A DNA stretch of 64,000 nt from Salminus brasiliensis (GCF_030463535.1 NC_132888.1:1178772-1242771); one strand, 5' to 3'. Counted from the stretch's first letter, positions 44,506 through 59,000 are shown. The notes: a model not told the origin generated them from the sequence alone. Numbers and translations are program-made.

Positions 44506-45165
44506 CCATAACATTAAAACCACCTTTCTAATATTGTGTAGGTCCCCTTCCTGCCCCCAGAACAGGAGCTCTGAAGGCCTCTCAGGACCTCTGAAGCTGT
44601 ATCTGAACACACTGGCCCTTCTAAGCCAGGGATTGTGGGTTCAGGTCCCATCTGGGGTGAAGATGAAGATGTAGCAGAGTGGCCCATAACCCAAAGGTCA
44701 ATGGATTACACCATCCTCTACTGGGTTGTGAAGCTTAGGGGCAGTGGTGGTTCAGCGGTCAGGGCTCCGGGCTATTGATGACAGGGTTGTTAAGTCCTGT
44801 AAGTTGTGAGGTGGGTCTCCATGAGCATCAATGAGCCTTGGGTGCCCATGACCCTGTCACCAGTTCACTGCTAATCCTTCCTGAAACCACTTTTGGTGAT
44901 ACTGACCACTGCATACCGGGAGGGAACACCCCACAAGACCTGCCTGATGTTCTGGTGGAGATGTTCTGACCCAGTCATTATCTAGAACATCACAGTCTGG
45001 TTCTTGTCAAAGTGTCTCAGATTCTTACGCTTGTCCATTTTTCCTGCTTCATCGCCTTCGCTGACTAATATGTAGATCCACCCCTCGACAGGAGCCACTG
45101 GAACCAGATCATCAGTGTTCTTCACTTCAGCTTGCAGTGGTTTCAATGTTATGGCTGATTGGAGT
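44506..45165 (-). mobile_element. Family B element, reverse orientation
   Basis: Starts cccataacattaaaaccacc and ends ggtttcaatgttatggctg. It holds gttctggtggagatgttctg and attatctagaacatcacagt. The interior between about 44620 and 44800 differs from other copies and may be another insertion. Confidence 0.75.
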
Positions 45166-45285
45166 ACAGCTATAGATTATATCGCTATGGTGTATAGTTT
45201 GTCTGTTGATGTAATATGCTACTCCTCATATCTACAGTGTTGAGCACACTGGAAACATTGTGATGTTAATGGGTAAATAGAGAAT

Positions 45286-45286
45286 C

Positions 45287-45325
<39 letters not shown>
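45286..45325. repeat. (AAT)n microsatellite
   Basis: About 13 aat units. Confidence 0.95.
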
Positions 45326-45571
45326 GTACTGGAATTTTATTTAATGTGTACAATACCTCTGGTGCAGTACTTTTCCATATTTATTATCACAGTTATTACC
45401 AATATGTCACTTTACTATATTCATATAATTTATATATATGCAATTTTTTCAAGTTTTCTCAATTTCTTCTCTCTTTGTTCTAAATGTATTTTATTTTATA
45501 GAGTGTTTATTTATAGAGTGTTTATTTATAGAGTTTATATAGTTTATTTTTACATGAATGGTTGCAAATGT

Positions 45572-46164
45572 AATTTCCCTCCTGGGATCAATAAAGTATT
45601 TCTGATTCTGATGCTAACTGTATTTGGTCTATTATCAGGGAATATGGCTCACTAATAAGCACTTTTAAGGTTAATCAATAACAAGAAAATGCCAAAATGG
45701 TTATAATAATGAGTTGTTAAAGCTAGCTAGGTGTTTTGTTGTCGAGTTTAAATTGATTAATTTCTGTGAATAGCTCTGTAACATTGTGCTAAATAAATGT
45801 GCTGTACTAAAATTACAATTCTAGTTCTTAAAAACACTAAAACAATGATTCATTTAGCTTCTTACCGGAACTCTCCGTTCCACCTTAAATGGTGCAGCAG
45901 TTACATTAGGGCGCCTGAGGCACATTTATTTAGCACAATGGAGAGTTCCAATATTAAATACATAAAACTGCAATTTTAAATTCACAACCTGCACAAACTT
46001 CACTGAGCCTTACCTCCAGTTGCCATAATGATGATGCTGATGATGATAACGATGATGAAGATGATGTTTTAAAGTATTTGGTCTATTATTAGGGAATATG
46101 GCTCACTAATAAGCACTTTTAAGGTTAATCAATAACAAGAAAAACCCCAAATGGTTATAATATT
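45572..46164. repeat. Retroelement-tail piece and local duplication
   Basis: Bases 45572-45612 are a retroelement-tail piece. gtatttggtctattat(c/t)aggg, then aatatggctcactaataagc, occurs at about 45618 and again at about 46074. The two flank copy 2 (45710-46073) of the segment at 43.5-43.86 kb. This is a tandem duplication with a period near 460 bases. Confidence 0.85.
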
Positions 46165-46324
46165 TAAAATATGAACTAAAGTGCTATTTTCTTCTACAAA
46201 TTGTATTTTAATAATAAAAAATTGTGATCCAACTGACCACTAGGTGTCGACGTTTTACACACAATGGCTTTGAGTGGCTCTGAAACTAAAGGTGAAAACT
46301 GCCATCTGCTCTTTTTACAGAGGT

Positions 46325-46330
46325 TTTATT
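46325..46330 (-). terminator. Poly(A) signal of the GLIS-type gene
   Basis: TTTATT on +, that is AATAAA on -, lies about 260 bases after the stop codon at 46592. Confidence 0.55.
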
Positions 46331-46591
46331 TAAGAAAGGAAGCCGTCTGATCTGTACACACTGTTGAACAGCCGAGGACACACTACACTCAGTACACGCT
46401 TTACTGTAAACATCATCTCCAGTTCTCCAGGCTGAAGATCTGCACAGATCTCTGGATCTTCAGTACGGTGCCTCATAACAACTGAAAATCCAAAAGTCCA
46501 GAACCTGCTGACCAGCTGGTTGCTCCAGTACCTCAGTGCAGTGGATATTAATCCAGGTCAGTCTTTTCCAGAGATGGAAGGATGGGTGGGT

Positions 46592-47031
46592 TCATGTCTC
46601 AGCATAAAGGGAGCAGATCTGACCCAGGCAGCGGTCATACACACCCATCTGCAGCAGGAGGCCTTCATCACTGGTGGAGAAAGGTCCACTGACAGCTTGA
46701 GGATCCTGACACGAGCTGAAGTCTGCTGAAGAGAAGAAGAAGGCATTCATGTAAACAGCTCTGTTCAGAGTCTCCTAATCCCATCACTCTACCCCCGTCT
46801 CTCAGCAGTGAGAGGGTTCTACTGTAGAAGCTCCAGATCTCCTCAGAACAGATAAAGCAGCTGAACATAAATCCAGTAAAAAGGAGAAACAAGAGCTTCT
46901 CATTCTGAAGAAAGAAAGCAGTGAGATTTTGTCGGTGAGCTAGTCTGAAGAACAGAGCTCGGTTCCTCCAGGTTTCTCCTGGACGCCCCCCAGTCCAGCC
47001 AGCACAGCGTGGAGGATGTGTTCAACTCCAT

Positions 47032-47068
<37 letters not shown>

Positions 47069-50000
47069 TCACCTGATTTACCATCATTAAGCCCTGATTT
47101 ACCACCAAACCAGGTGTTGATCTGAGGAGAGCTCTAAATAATACTAGACTCCATGAGGAGAACTTTGGAGATGTTCTAATGATGAACACAGTGATGGAGA
47201 ACCTCCACCTCTTTCTGTAGGAGTGATATTACTAGTGTTTATTCTGATATCAGTGATTTACTGAGCAGATCAGCAGCTCTACTCTCTGATTATCACAGGG
47301 GGACTAAAACTAATGCACAGTGCTGTATGTAGGTATATAGTATATAGCTCTATATAGAAGTATTCCACTTCTGTCAAAGAACCATACTATTATATAGAAC
47401 ATGTTTGCTTAGAACTTTTTGAAATGGTTCTACATAGGACCAGAAAGGGTTCTAAAATTGTAATGAGTCGAAGAACCAATTTCAGTAGTATGTGAAACCA
47501 TTTAGCTTAGAAAGAAGAACCTTTTGCAGATGGCAAATGGTTCTATATAAAGCCCCAAATGTGTTCCACCCCTTTTATAAACCGTCTTTATAGAAACAGG
47601 TTTGGGTGCTTAAATGGTTTTTTGCATTAGTGGAAAACTCAAAAATGGTTCTGTATAGAACCAGAAAGGGTTCCAGTATTGTTACAACTCAAAAACAATT
47701 TGAATACCGTACAGAACCCTTTTTGCTTAGAGTGTAGAACCTTTTGAACAATGGTTCTATATAGCCCCTGGAAGGGTTTGAGTATTGTTATAAATTAAAG
47801 AACCGTTTTCAGTAGTATTTAGAACCCTTTTTGCTTAGAGAGAAGAACGTTTTGCAGATGAGAAATGTAAAGAACATGCAAAGTCAAAGAACCCTCTTAA
47901 TATACGGAACCTTTTTTTGTGTAGAGTGCAGAACTTGTGTTCTTTATAGAAACAGGTTTGGATGCTTAAATTGTTCTGCGCATTGGTGGAAAGTGTTTAG
48001 TAAAGGGTTCTTTACAGAACATTAAAAAAAGGTTCTGTATAGCACCAGAAAGGTGCATTACTGTTATGACTCGAAGAAACCTCAATACTATATATAGAAC
48101 CTTTTTTTGCTTAAAGGGTAGAATGTTTTGAAAGATGGTTCTATATAGTAGCAAAAACGGTTCCGCTATTGTTAAAGAACCATTTTTGGAACTATATAGA
48201 ACCGGTTTGGACTGAGTGTAGAACTGTTTGAAAGGTTCTGTATAGCTTCGGATTGTTTTCCATTATTGTTATGACTAAAAGAACCCTTTTAGTAAAATCT
48301 AGAACCCCTTTTTAATTGTTTATTTGTTTGTTTGTTTGAGTGTAGAACCCGTTGAAAGATAATGAGTGAAAGAGCCAATATTAGTACTATATTAGTATTA
48401 ATATTTGGGTTAGACTGTGGAACCTTTATAGCACCGGGAAGGGTTCTAGTACTGTAAAGAGAACTCAGAACTACATGTAGGCTGATTGCATCTTTACACT
48501 GAACCAAAAGAACCATTTAACCCAGCATAGAACCAATAGACCTTTCAAGTGGTCCCAGAACCGGTGCCTTTACTAAAGAACCCTAGAGGAACCGTATGAT
48601 GACCCTAATCACACTGACTGTAACTCTATCTGGCTGACTGCGGGCCTGCAGGATGACGGTGGTCCTCACCAGGTGGGCTGAAGGCGGGGATGTAGGTGTA
48701 TCCGTTCTGCTCACAGCCGTGCAGATCGCTCCCTCTGTCGGCGTAATTCTGCTCGGGCGGGGCGGAGAAGCTGTGGAACACTGGAAACAACACAACGGAT
48801 CAGACGTCAGAACCAGCACACGTCTTCATTATCTCCTCCCAGCCAGGCTGCGGATTTATGAGCCTCGTTTAGATCAGGGAGTGTTTACAGATGCGTGGAA
48901 ATGTCTCTCTTCAGGATCCGCTCCGACAGATGGATCCCATTCCTTCTTCTAATTGAACTGGCCATGGAGCAGGCCTTCACCGCTGGGTTAATGAAGCCAG
49001 AGTTAAATCATTACCACTCGTTATGGCAAACTAACCACACACACACACACTCACACACACACTCACACACACACACTCACAATGGGGAACAAGCAAATAA
49101 ACCATAAATCCACCACAGCAACAATAGCGCTCTTCATGAGCGGAGCAGCGTTCCCGTAAGTGAGGGACTTCCTGAGGCCTGTGAAAGTGGCTCTTCATCC
49201 ACAGTGCATCAGATTTACTGCAGCTTTACTAGACCTAACGCATTGAGCAGGTCGTATATTGCAAAGCAAGGCGTCATATAGTGTTTATACATCAGTCCTC
49301 CAGTTAACTCCTATTGTTCTGCTGCGTATCTCATCTCACAGTTTACGAGATTTTGATCGTTCCAACTGTGAGTGTTGGGTCTGATTGTGTGATTCAGGCT
49401 TGTATGAATGGGGTGTAAATATATTTTCTGTCTTATGTCATGATGATACACCCAAACAACCACATGGGGTGCCACAGCAACCACTTGGCAACACCTGAGC
49501 AACCACCAGCTACGCCATAACACCTGGGATACCACAGCAACTGCCTACCAAACACCTAGCCTCATCCTATTAACCACTAAGCAACACCATAGCAACCACC
49601 TGGGACACAACAGCAACCACCTAGCAACCACTTAGCAATGTCCTGGGATACCATAGCAAACACCTGAAATAACACGCCAATCATCTCGCAACGATATAGC
49701 ACCTATCTAGCAAGCATTTAGCAACACTATAGCAACCACCTGCCACACAACAGCAACCACCTAGCAACCACTTATCAATGTCCTGGGATACCATAGCAAA
49801 CACCTGAAATAACACGCCAATCATCTCGCAACGATATAGCACCTATATAGCAATCACTTAGCAACACCATAGCAACCACCTGGGACACAACAGCAACCAC
49901 TTAGCAATCTCCTGGGGTACCACAGCAACTGCCTACCAACCACCTAGCCTCATCCTATTAATCACTAAGCAACACCATAGTAAACACCTGGGACACAACT

Positions 50001-53000
50001 GCAACCACCTAGCAACCATTTAGCAATGTCCTGGGACACCATAGCAACTACCTAGCAACCTTTTACCAAAACTATTCCAACTATCTGACACAGCAACTGC
50101 CCAGCAACTACTAAGCAACACTGTAGCATCTGGGATACCATTGCAACCACGTAGCAACATCATAGTCTATAGCACCATAGCAACCAGTTAGCAACACCAC
50201 TGGAATTTTACCATCATCATTCCATATAAGCCCAGACTGAGCTCCGCTCCCACACTGAGCTATACAGAAACTTGGGAGGTGATGGGAAACACTGACTGGA
50301 GGCTGGGTTATGAGAGTATGCTGAGTAATATGAACAGGGTAAATGAGGAGTGAGGACTGAACTGATGCACAGGTTACTCACAGTGTTGGTGCACAGGGTG
50401 CTCATGGTGGAGCAGGCTGGGTTTCTGAGCTGCGCTGCTAAAGGACGCTGCTTTGCTTTCAGACAACAGTGGACAGGTCAGTCTGGAAGGAGACGAGCAT
50501 CATAAGTGGTTAAAAGCTACAACTGTAGTTCCCACACTGAGAGTCTAACACTAGAGGAATAATAATAATACTAATATTGCTGATATCTTATTTGTTATTG
50601 TTTATAATTAATAAAGTATTAGCGGTTAATAATAATGTATGCATATACAGTACATGCAGTTTAACAAGTCATCAGTTACACTGTTAAATAATATTAATAT
50701 TCTGGTCTAAATGAAGGGAGCAGGTCCTGTGTGACTCATTAAAGGAGAAGTTCTAATCAACATGATTGATCACTGATCAGATTCAGCTGATCAGCCGAAA
50801 CATGTTGAACTGGACTGGATATTACATATGATTTGTGTAGAAGATTTTAAATTGTTCAGTATATACATCTCATCCCAAAAGTACTGGATGGAGCTCCTCC
50901 ACCATCATTCCAGAGAACACAGTTCTTCCACTGCTCCACAGCTCCTCAATGCTGGGGGGCTTTATACCCCTCTAGCCCACGCCTGGCATTATTAGGCAGC
51001 ATGGAGCCAATAGGGTCATGATATTGATCTGCTCCAGAGAGTCCTATTCTATTGGCAGTGCTTCTTCTCTACAGGGACTAGACAAGCTGTGTGTGTACAT
51101 TTACACATCTGTGTCAGTAATGGGTGCAGCTTAAAGTAGCTAAATAAACTATCCAGTACTAAAGAATGAAGGTCTAGTTGTGATTCAATGGTTCAGGCTT
51201 TAAATTAAGGTTAAACCCCTGTGCCACGCTGAAGGCGAGTGAACGCACCCGGGTATGACAGTGGTGGGGGGCTGGCCTTTAACCTCACCTGTTCTGCGTG
51301 AGGCTGATGTTGTTGTTGTTGTGTAGAGGGTTCGGGTGGTTTCGAGGGAAGTTGAACTCGGTGCTGCTGGTTCTGGATGTCTGGGTCAGCGATGCGCTGC
51401 TGGACACTGCTGGACTTCTGCTACATCTGATCCTGTTCTCAGACAACCCTGCTGAGACAGACACACTCAGTAATTACTTCAGAAAATAAGTAAAAAAAAG
51501 TAATGAGTAATTACTTTGCCTAAATTGTTATTGGATTACATTACTGACCCCCCCCACCACCCAAATAAAAGTATATTACTACACATTATCTACACTCCTA
51601 GTGTTGGGATAGGTACTAAAAAAAGTAATCAATTACAAATTAATTACTTCATTTAAATTGTGTGGAATTACTGTAATAATTTCTTCCTAGTAAAAGTAAT
51701 CTCACTACACACTACATACATTCCCAGTATTGGGGAAGGTCATCAGAAATTACTTTGTCTAAATTGTGATTGGTTTAATTTACTGATTACCCCCTAGAAA
51801 AAGTAACCTCACTACACACTATCTACACTCCCAGTGTTGGGATAGATACTAAAAAAGTAATCGATTACAAATGACAAATCAATTACACATTTATTTCTTC
51901 ACTTAAATTGTAATGTAATTATTTTACTTATTCCTACCAAGTAAAAGTCACTACACACTACATATACTCCCAGTGTTGAGGAAGAAGAAGGAGGAACATA
52001 GTAATGAGTAATTACTTTGCCTAAATTGTAACTGGATTACTTTGCTGATTCCCTCCTCTGAATACACACTACACATATTCCCAGTGTTAAGTTAGTGTAA
52101 GGCAAATACTAAAAGAAAGTAATCAATTACAACCGACAAATCCAGTTCATTACTGCATTTATATTGCAATGGAATTACTTGTAGTTGTACTGATTACTGA
52201 TTCATTTCTAGTAACAATTATCTCAATTATAAATTGTAATTGGATTACTTATAAATAGTAATTACTTTATAAATATTACTTTACTGATCCCCTTTCAAAA
52301 TTCTAACCTCACTACACACTACATATATTCCCAGTGTTGAGGAAGTAGTCAATTATAACTGACAAATCAATTTCCAATTAATTACTTCATTTAATTTGTA
52401 ATGGAATTACTTTACTGATTACTGATTTCTTACTAGTTAAAGTAATCTCACTACACGCTACATATATTAAAGAAAATACTCAACCAAAAAATGAGTAATT
52501 ACTTTGCCTAAATTGTAATTGGATTACTTTGCTGATTCCCTCCTAGAAAAAGTAATCTCACGACACACTACATATATTCCCAGTGTTGAGGAAGATTTTT
52601 TAAATATCTTGTACTGATTACTGATTCCTTTCTAGTAAAAGTAATCTCAATTCACACTACATCTATTCCCAGTGTTGGGGAAGATACTCAACAAAGTAAT
52701 GAGTAATTACTTTGCCTAAATTGTAATTGGATTACTTTGCTGATTCCCTCCCAGAAGAAGTAATCTCACTATAGACTACATATATTCCCAGTGTTGAGGA
52801 AAATACAAAAAATGTAGACAATTACAACAGACAAATAAATTTCCAATTCATTACTTCATTTAATTTGTAATGGAATTACTTTACCGATTACTGATTTCTT
52901 ATGAGTTAAAGTAATCTCACTACACACTACATATAATGAAGAAGATACTTAACAAAGTAATGAGTAATTACTTTGTCTAAATTGTAATTGGATTACTTTG

Positions 53001-56000
53001 GATGGCCTATTCCCTCATAGGCCATTAGAACGTCGGCTCTACTGGTCTGAATCTGGATTGAGAAGTTGGTGTATTTTAAGATAAAGCAGAAACTGATGGT
53101 GATAAAAACCCCAATCATCGCACGCATCCATCAAAGTCTACAGAAATAAACACAGCAGGCCGTGAGGGACTCCACCGTAATTCCTCCCAGCTGATGGTGA
53201 TCATCTTCTAACTCTCGCTGGTCAGAATCAGTCTAGAGTAAATAATGCGGTTCCTTCTTTCCCCACCGACTCTCTGAGCTAAACAGCCTCTCGTCTCCTT
53301 CAATCAGCACGGACTTCGGGTTCAGCGCTGTAGCCCACCTGACAGGTTCTTGACTCTGTGACAGGACTGAAGGAGCGAGCCGGGGGCAGAGGAGGAGGAT
53401 GGAGGGAGTGGAAAGGCTTGGAAAGACGAGTGCAGTAATTGGGTAAACACACAGCTGATGGGTTTGGAAGAACTGATCTCAGAGAAGGTGTGCAGCGCTG
53501 AAGCCAGGCGAGCAGAGAAGAGGAAGAGGGAGAAAGAGGCCTCCAGTCTGCACTCATTCCGCCATGTCTTCACTAATCCTGACTGGCATTTACAAGTAAA
53601 CATTTATTTAAAGTGACCCACATGACCACACAGCCTTGATCAGAAACCAGCGCACACATTTTACAGGAATCTGACACTTCTGCTGAATGCGTCTACTGTA
53701 GCCCTGGAAGCGATGCTGCATAACGAGAGCTTCTGATGAAAAATGAATCAGAGCAAGAGCCACTGAGGCCTTTAGTTCTGCGGAGGAGCTGCAAGGCTAA
53801 TGTAGCTGCTATAGGTGCGGTCGTTGGCTGGGTAACTTTCTTACTTTGCCCAGTTTTATAGATGATTAAATTATTATAGACGATTATAGATTATTAAATT
53901 ATTATAGATGATGATTATTATAGAGTCACGCTGATAAATAATGGAAACAAGAGCTTAACTATGACCTTAGGTCGTATGATCCCAGAGCCATATGTTCCCA
54001 AGGGCTAAAATTCCCAGAATCCTATATTTCTACATTTTCAATAGCCATTGTTTCCATTTACATTTACATTTACATTTACGGCATTTAGCAGATGCTCTTA
54101 TCCAGAGCGACTTACAAAGTGCTTTGCTATTTACTCAATAAAAAAATTGGCTAGTTAGAATAGACTAATAATACAAAAGATACCACCAAGCTTCAACATT
54201 GCTAAACACAAGACAATAAGGCGTCCATAGAACTATTCGTCCAAGTACTCTCTGAAGAGGAGGGTCTTCAGTCTGCGTTTGAAGACAGCGAGCGACTCGG
54301 CCGTTCGGACACCCAGGGGCAGCTCGTTCCACCACTTTGGTGCAGGACAGAAAAAAGCCTGGACGCTTGTCTTCCACTTGACGCTTGTCTTCTTGTCTTA
54401 ATCCAGGGTTCTATTATCCCAGAGTCATATGTCATATGTTCATAGGGTTCTATATTTAATAGGGGCCAATGTTCCAGAGCCCTATGTTTCCACAGCCAAA
54501 TGCCTTAACGTTCCCAGAGTCTATTTGTTCTCAGGGTTCTATGTTTCCAAGGACTAGTGTTCCCAGGGTCCTATGTTCTCAATGTATGTTGTTTCCAAGT
54601 TCCAATGTCCCTATAATTCTATGGATAGAGCCATACAGAGCCCTGCGTCTTATTGTTTCCAGGGTTCTATTATCCCAGAGTCATATGTCATATGTTCATA
54701 GGGTTCCATATTTCCAATGTTCCAAGGTCCTATGTTTTAAGGGCCCTGTTTTTCCACAGCCAAATGCTTTAATATTCTGCTGTATTCCCATGGCCTATTG
54801 TCCATGGTTCAATGTTTCCACGGCTTGAGGTTTCCAATGCCATACGTTTCCAGAATCCAACTTTCCCAGAGCCATATTCCCTAATGTTCCCAGAGTCCAA
54901 GGTCCTATGTTCTCAGCAATGTTCCAGAGTCCTATATTTTCAGCTATTTTTAAGAGCGATATGCCTTGCCTTCTCAGAATCCTAAGTTTCCAGAGTCCTA
55001 TATTTTCAGGAGCCATTGTTCCCAATGGCTGATGTTCCCAGGGTCCTATGTTCTCAATGTACTAGGCTTCCAAGGTCCTATGTTTCCACAGCCCATTGTT
55101 CTCAGGGTTCTATGTTTCCAAGGCTTTAGGTTTCCAATGTCCTTAATATTCCAGATTCCCAGATGTTCCCTGAGCCATATTCCATAATGAGGATATTTCC
55201 AGAGCCCTACATCTTACTTCTTACTGTTCCAAGGTTCCATTATCCCAGAGCCACATGCTCATAGGGTTCTATATTTCATAGGGGCCAATATTCCAAGGTC
55301 CTATGTTTTCAGGGTCCTATGTTTCCACAGCTAAATGCCTTAATGTTCCTAGAGTCCTGTATTCCCGTGGCCCACTGTTCTATGTTTCTACGACTTTAGG
55401 TTTCCAAGGCCCTAAGTGTCTAGAATCCAGCGTTCCCAGAGTCATGTTCCCTTATGTTCCCAGAGTCCTATGTTCGCAGCAATTTTCCAGAACCCTATGT
55501 GTTACTGTTCCCAGAGTGTCCAATGACCTACATTCACAAAGTCCAATGTTCCTAGAGCCCTATAGAGTCTTACTGTCTTAAATATCAAAGCTTAATATTT
55601 TTGGAAGTTGGAGTGGGGTTTATTTAGATTTAGATCTTAGGAGGATATCTGTTTGTGCAGGTAACTATTACTGTGCAGAATTATTAGGCAACTTAATAAA
55701 AAACAAATATATACCCATCTCACTTGTTTATCTTCACCAGGTAAACCAATATAACACAAAATTTAGAAATAAACATTTCAGACATTCAAAAACAAAACCA
55801 CAAGCAAATCAGTGACCAATAAAGCCACCTTTCTTTACCATGACACTCAAAAGCCTTCCATCCAGAGATTCTGTCAGTTGCTTGATCTGTTTACGATCAA
55901 CATTGCGTGCAGCAGACACCACAGCCTCCCAGACACTATTCAGAGAGGTGGACTGTTTTCCCTCCCTGTAGATCTCACATTTTATGAGGGACCACAGGTT

Positions 56001-59000
56001 CCCCTTACTGGCCAGCCAGGCTGTGGAGTATTTGGATGCATGTGATGGAGCATTGTCCTGCATGAAAATCATGTTTTTCTTGAACGATACCGACTTCTTT
56101 CTGTACCACTGCTTGAAGAAGGTGTCTTCCAGAAACTGGCAGTAGGTCTGGGAGTTGAGCTTCACTCCACCCTCAACCCGAAAAGGTCCCACAAGTTCAT
56201 CTTTGATGATACCAGCCCATACCAGTACCCCACCTCCACCTTGCTGGCGTCTGAGTCTGAGCGGAGCTCTCTGCCCTTTACTGATCCAGCCTCGGGCCCA
56301 TCCATCTGGCCCATCAAGAGTCACTCGCATTTCATCAGTCCATAAAACCTGAAGATCTTTCTTAAAAGTCTTAAGATATTTCTTGGCCCAGTCTGGACGT
56401 TTTATCTTATGTTTCTTGTTCAAAGGTGGTCGTTTTTCAGCCTTCCTTACCTTGTCCCTGAGTATCGCACACCTTGTGCTTTTTGATACTCCAGTAACGT
56501 TGCAGCTCTGAAATGGCAAAACTGGTGGCCTTTTTTCAACACGTTTCTTGTGACCCTGTTGGCTATTTGCCATGAAATGCTTGATTGATCGGTGATCACG
56601 CTTCAAAAGTTTGGCAATTTCAAGACTGCTGCATCCCTCTGCAAGATATCTCACAATTTCTGACTTTTCAGAGTCCGTCAAATCTCTCCTCTGACCCATT
56701 TTGCCAAAGGAAAGGAAGTTGCCTAATAATTAAGCACACCTTATATAGGGTGTTGATGTCATTAGACCACACCCCTTCTCATTACAGAGATGCACATCAC
56801 CTGATTTACTTGATTGGTATTTGGCTTTCAAGCCTATAGAGCTTGGAGTAGGACAACATGTATAAAAAGGATGATGTGATCGAAATACTCATTTGCCTAA
56901 TAATTCTGCACACAGTGTGTATCACCAGTGTTTCCAATGTCCTCTATTTCTAAAGGCCCATGGTTCCATATATAAGTCCTATATGTCCAGCAATAGTACC
57001 CAGTGTAAATGTATCTTGGCTGCTTGACTGAATTTAAAGTAAGGGTGGGGGGTAAATTAGATGTAAAGGCTGTCACTTTAGATGCTTCATGTGTAAGTTA
57101 TTTCAGGACCTACCATTAAAGCTGTTTTGCTGATGCTGGTAGAGAGAACTGTGCTCCATCTGACCAACTGTATGAAGTGAATGGATGGAGCTGCCGGTCA
57201 GATGTTCCTCCAGACACTCCGAATCCGCCTCCAAACAGGACTGCTGTCGTCAGAACACAAAAAAAGCAAACATTTTACAGTTTAAACTTGGAAAAGTGCA
57301 AAGAATGCTGTTTCCCCTGTCCGTAATGAGGCTCAGGCCTGAATGCCTCTGACAGCGTAGAACAGGGCTGTGCTGTGATTCACTGGCAGGCATGTTTGGT
57401 GTTTGGTGTGTGTCACCATCTAGGTCACTTGGGGAATAGCATAATCCACTGTGTTACAGGAACACATGTGTTCTTGCTTAGAGAACCAAAGCCATGAGAA
57501 TCCACACTTTTCATCCACTGTTGTTTTATGAGGCCAAACACAATAGAGCTTTCATAGTGAGGTTGCTGAGGAAGGAGCAGAATTACAAAATGTACCAGCA
57601 AGAATAAATCAATTTGTTCGATTATTGAGCTAATTTCATTAGTTCTACATTGTTTTCAGAACAGAGCAGAGCGAGTAGAGAGGAACGCAGCCCCCTTAGA
57701 AGTGCAGAACTGGATTTCTGCTCACAATTTAAATCTAAAGGATGTAGAAGGAACAGCTTGGCAAAAATAAACAACCCCAATAAAGCTCTTATCCCAAATG
57801 TAGTCGACCAGCCAAGTCATGTTTGTTGTTTCTTTAGTTTTACACTGGAGCTACAAGGCTAATGTACATGATATGTCCATATGTTTGTGGACACCCCTTC
57901 TAATTAACACATTCATCTACTTTAAATTGCACCCATTACTTATCTAGGCCCTGTAGAAAAGCACAGCTAAAAGAATAGGACCAGATCAATATGATGACCC
58001 TATTGGCTCCATGCTGCCTAATGCCAGACGTGGGCTAGATGGGTATAAAGCCCCCCAGCATTGAGGAACTGTGTTCTCTGGAATGATGGTGGAGCTCCAT
58101 CCAGAATGTTTCAGGATGAGTTTGGGTTGTGATCATCATCCAACATCCTGACCTCACTAACGCTCTTGCTTTTGCTGAATGCAATCAAATTCTCACAGCA
58201 ATGCTGCTCCAAAATCTAGTAGAAAGTCTTCTTCTCTGGACAGTAGAGACAGTTACTCCAACAAAAGCAGAATCAACTCTTTTTAACCTCTTGATTTCAG
58301 AAAAAACAATGAATAAGCAGGTGTCCCAACACTTTTGGCCAGTGTCTGTAATCTTAATTTAGCCGGCAGGCCTTCGGGTGTTACCTTGTCGAGTGTGTGC
58401 AGGGCTTTGGTGGAGTGGCTCTTCACGTGTTTGCGTAAGGAGCTGGGGTCTGTGTAACGCTTGGTGCAGCCCGGGAGCTGACAGGCGTACGGCTTCTGTC
58501 AGAAGTCACAGAGGTCAAATAGGTCAGGGACAGCACATATAAAAAAAACACTAGCACTAAATAAACAGATTAGGCCCAGTTTAGACTACACAGTTTAGTT
58601 TTTAATTATTAGTGTTAATTAGGAGAGGAATTTACTCTGGGCCTAATCTGCAACCCGTTAAATAACGTGCATATAAACACACAGTAACAAGTAAGGGTTT
58701 GGACTCATCTGACTGAAGGTAGTTTTACTTTTTTTTTATTTGAATTCTTGAAATTGTAATATTTTCTGTGAATGTCAGAATCTCACCAAGGATTTCACTA
58801 AGTATGTGACCCATACAAGAACTTTTACTTAGTGTGAGCAACACAAGTATGACATATAACAAACACACAGACTGAAGCATCACACTGAGAGAGGAAAACA
58901 CACTAAACGATAAATAGAATAAAAAAACGAATAAAGAGCTGAGGGAGCTGAGAGAGATGTAAACATCAGTATTTATCCATATGTAGCCTGAGCAGACATC

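Noticed and set aside
53300-53603. Two overlapping open frames of 85 and 93 codons on -
   Set aside because: No domain, no splice pair consistent with GLIS, and low-complexity Ser content. Most likely chance frames.
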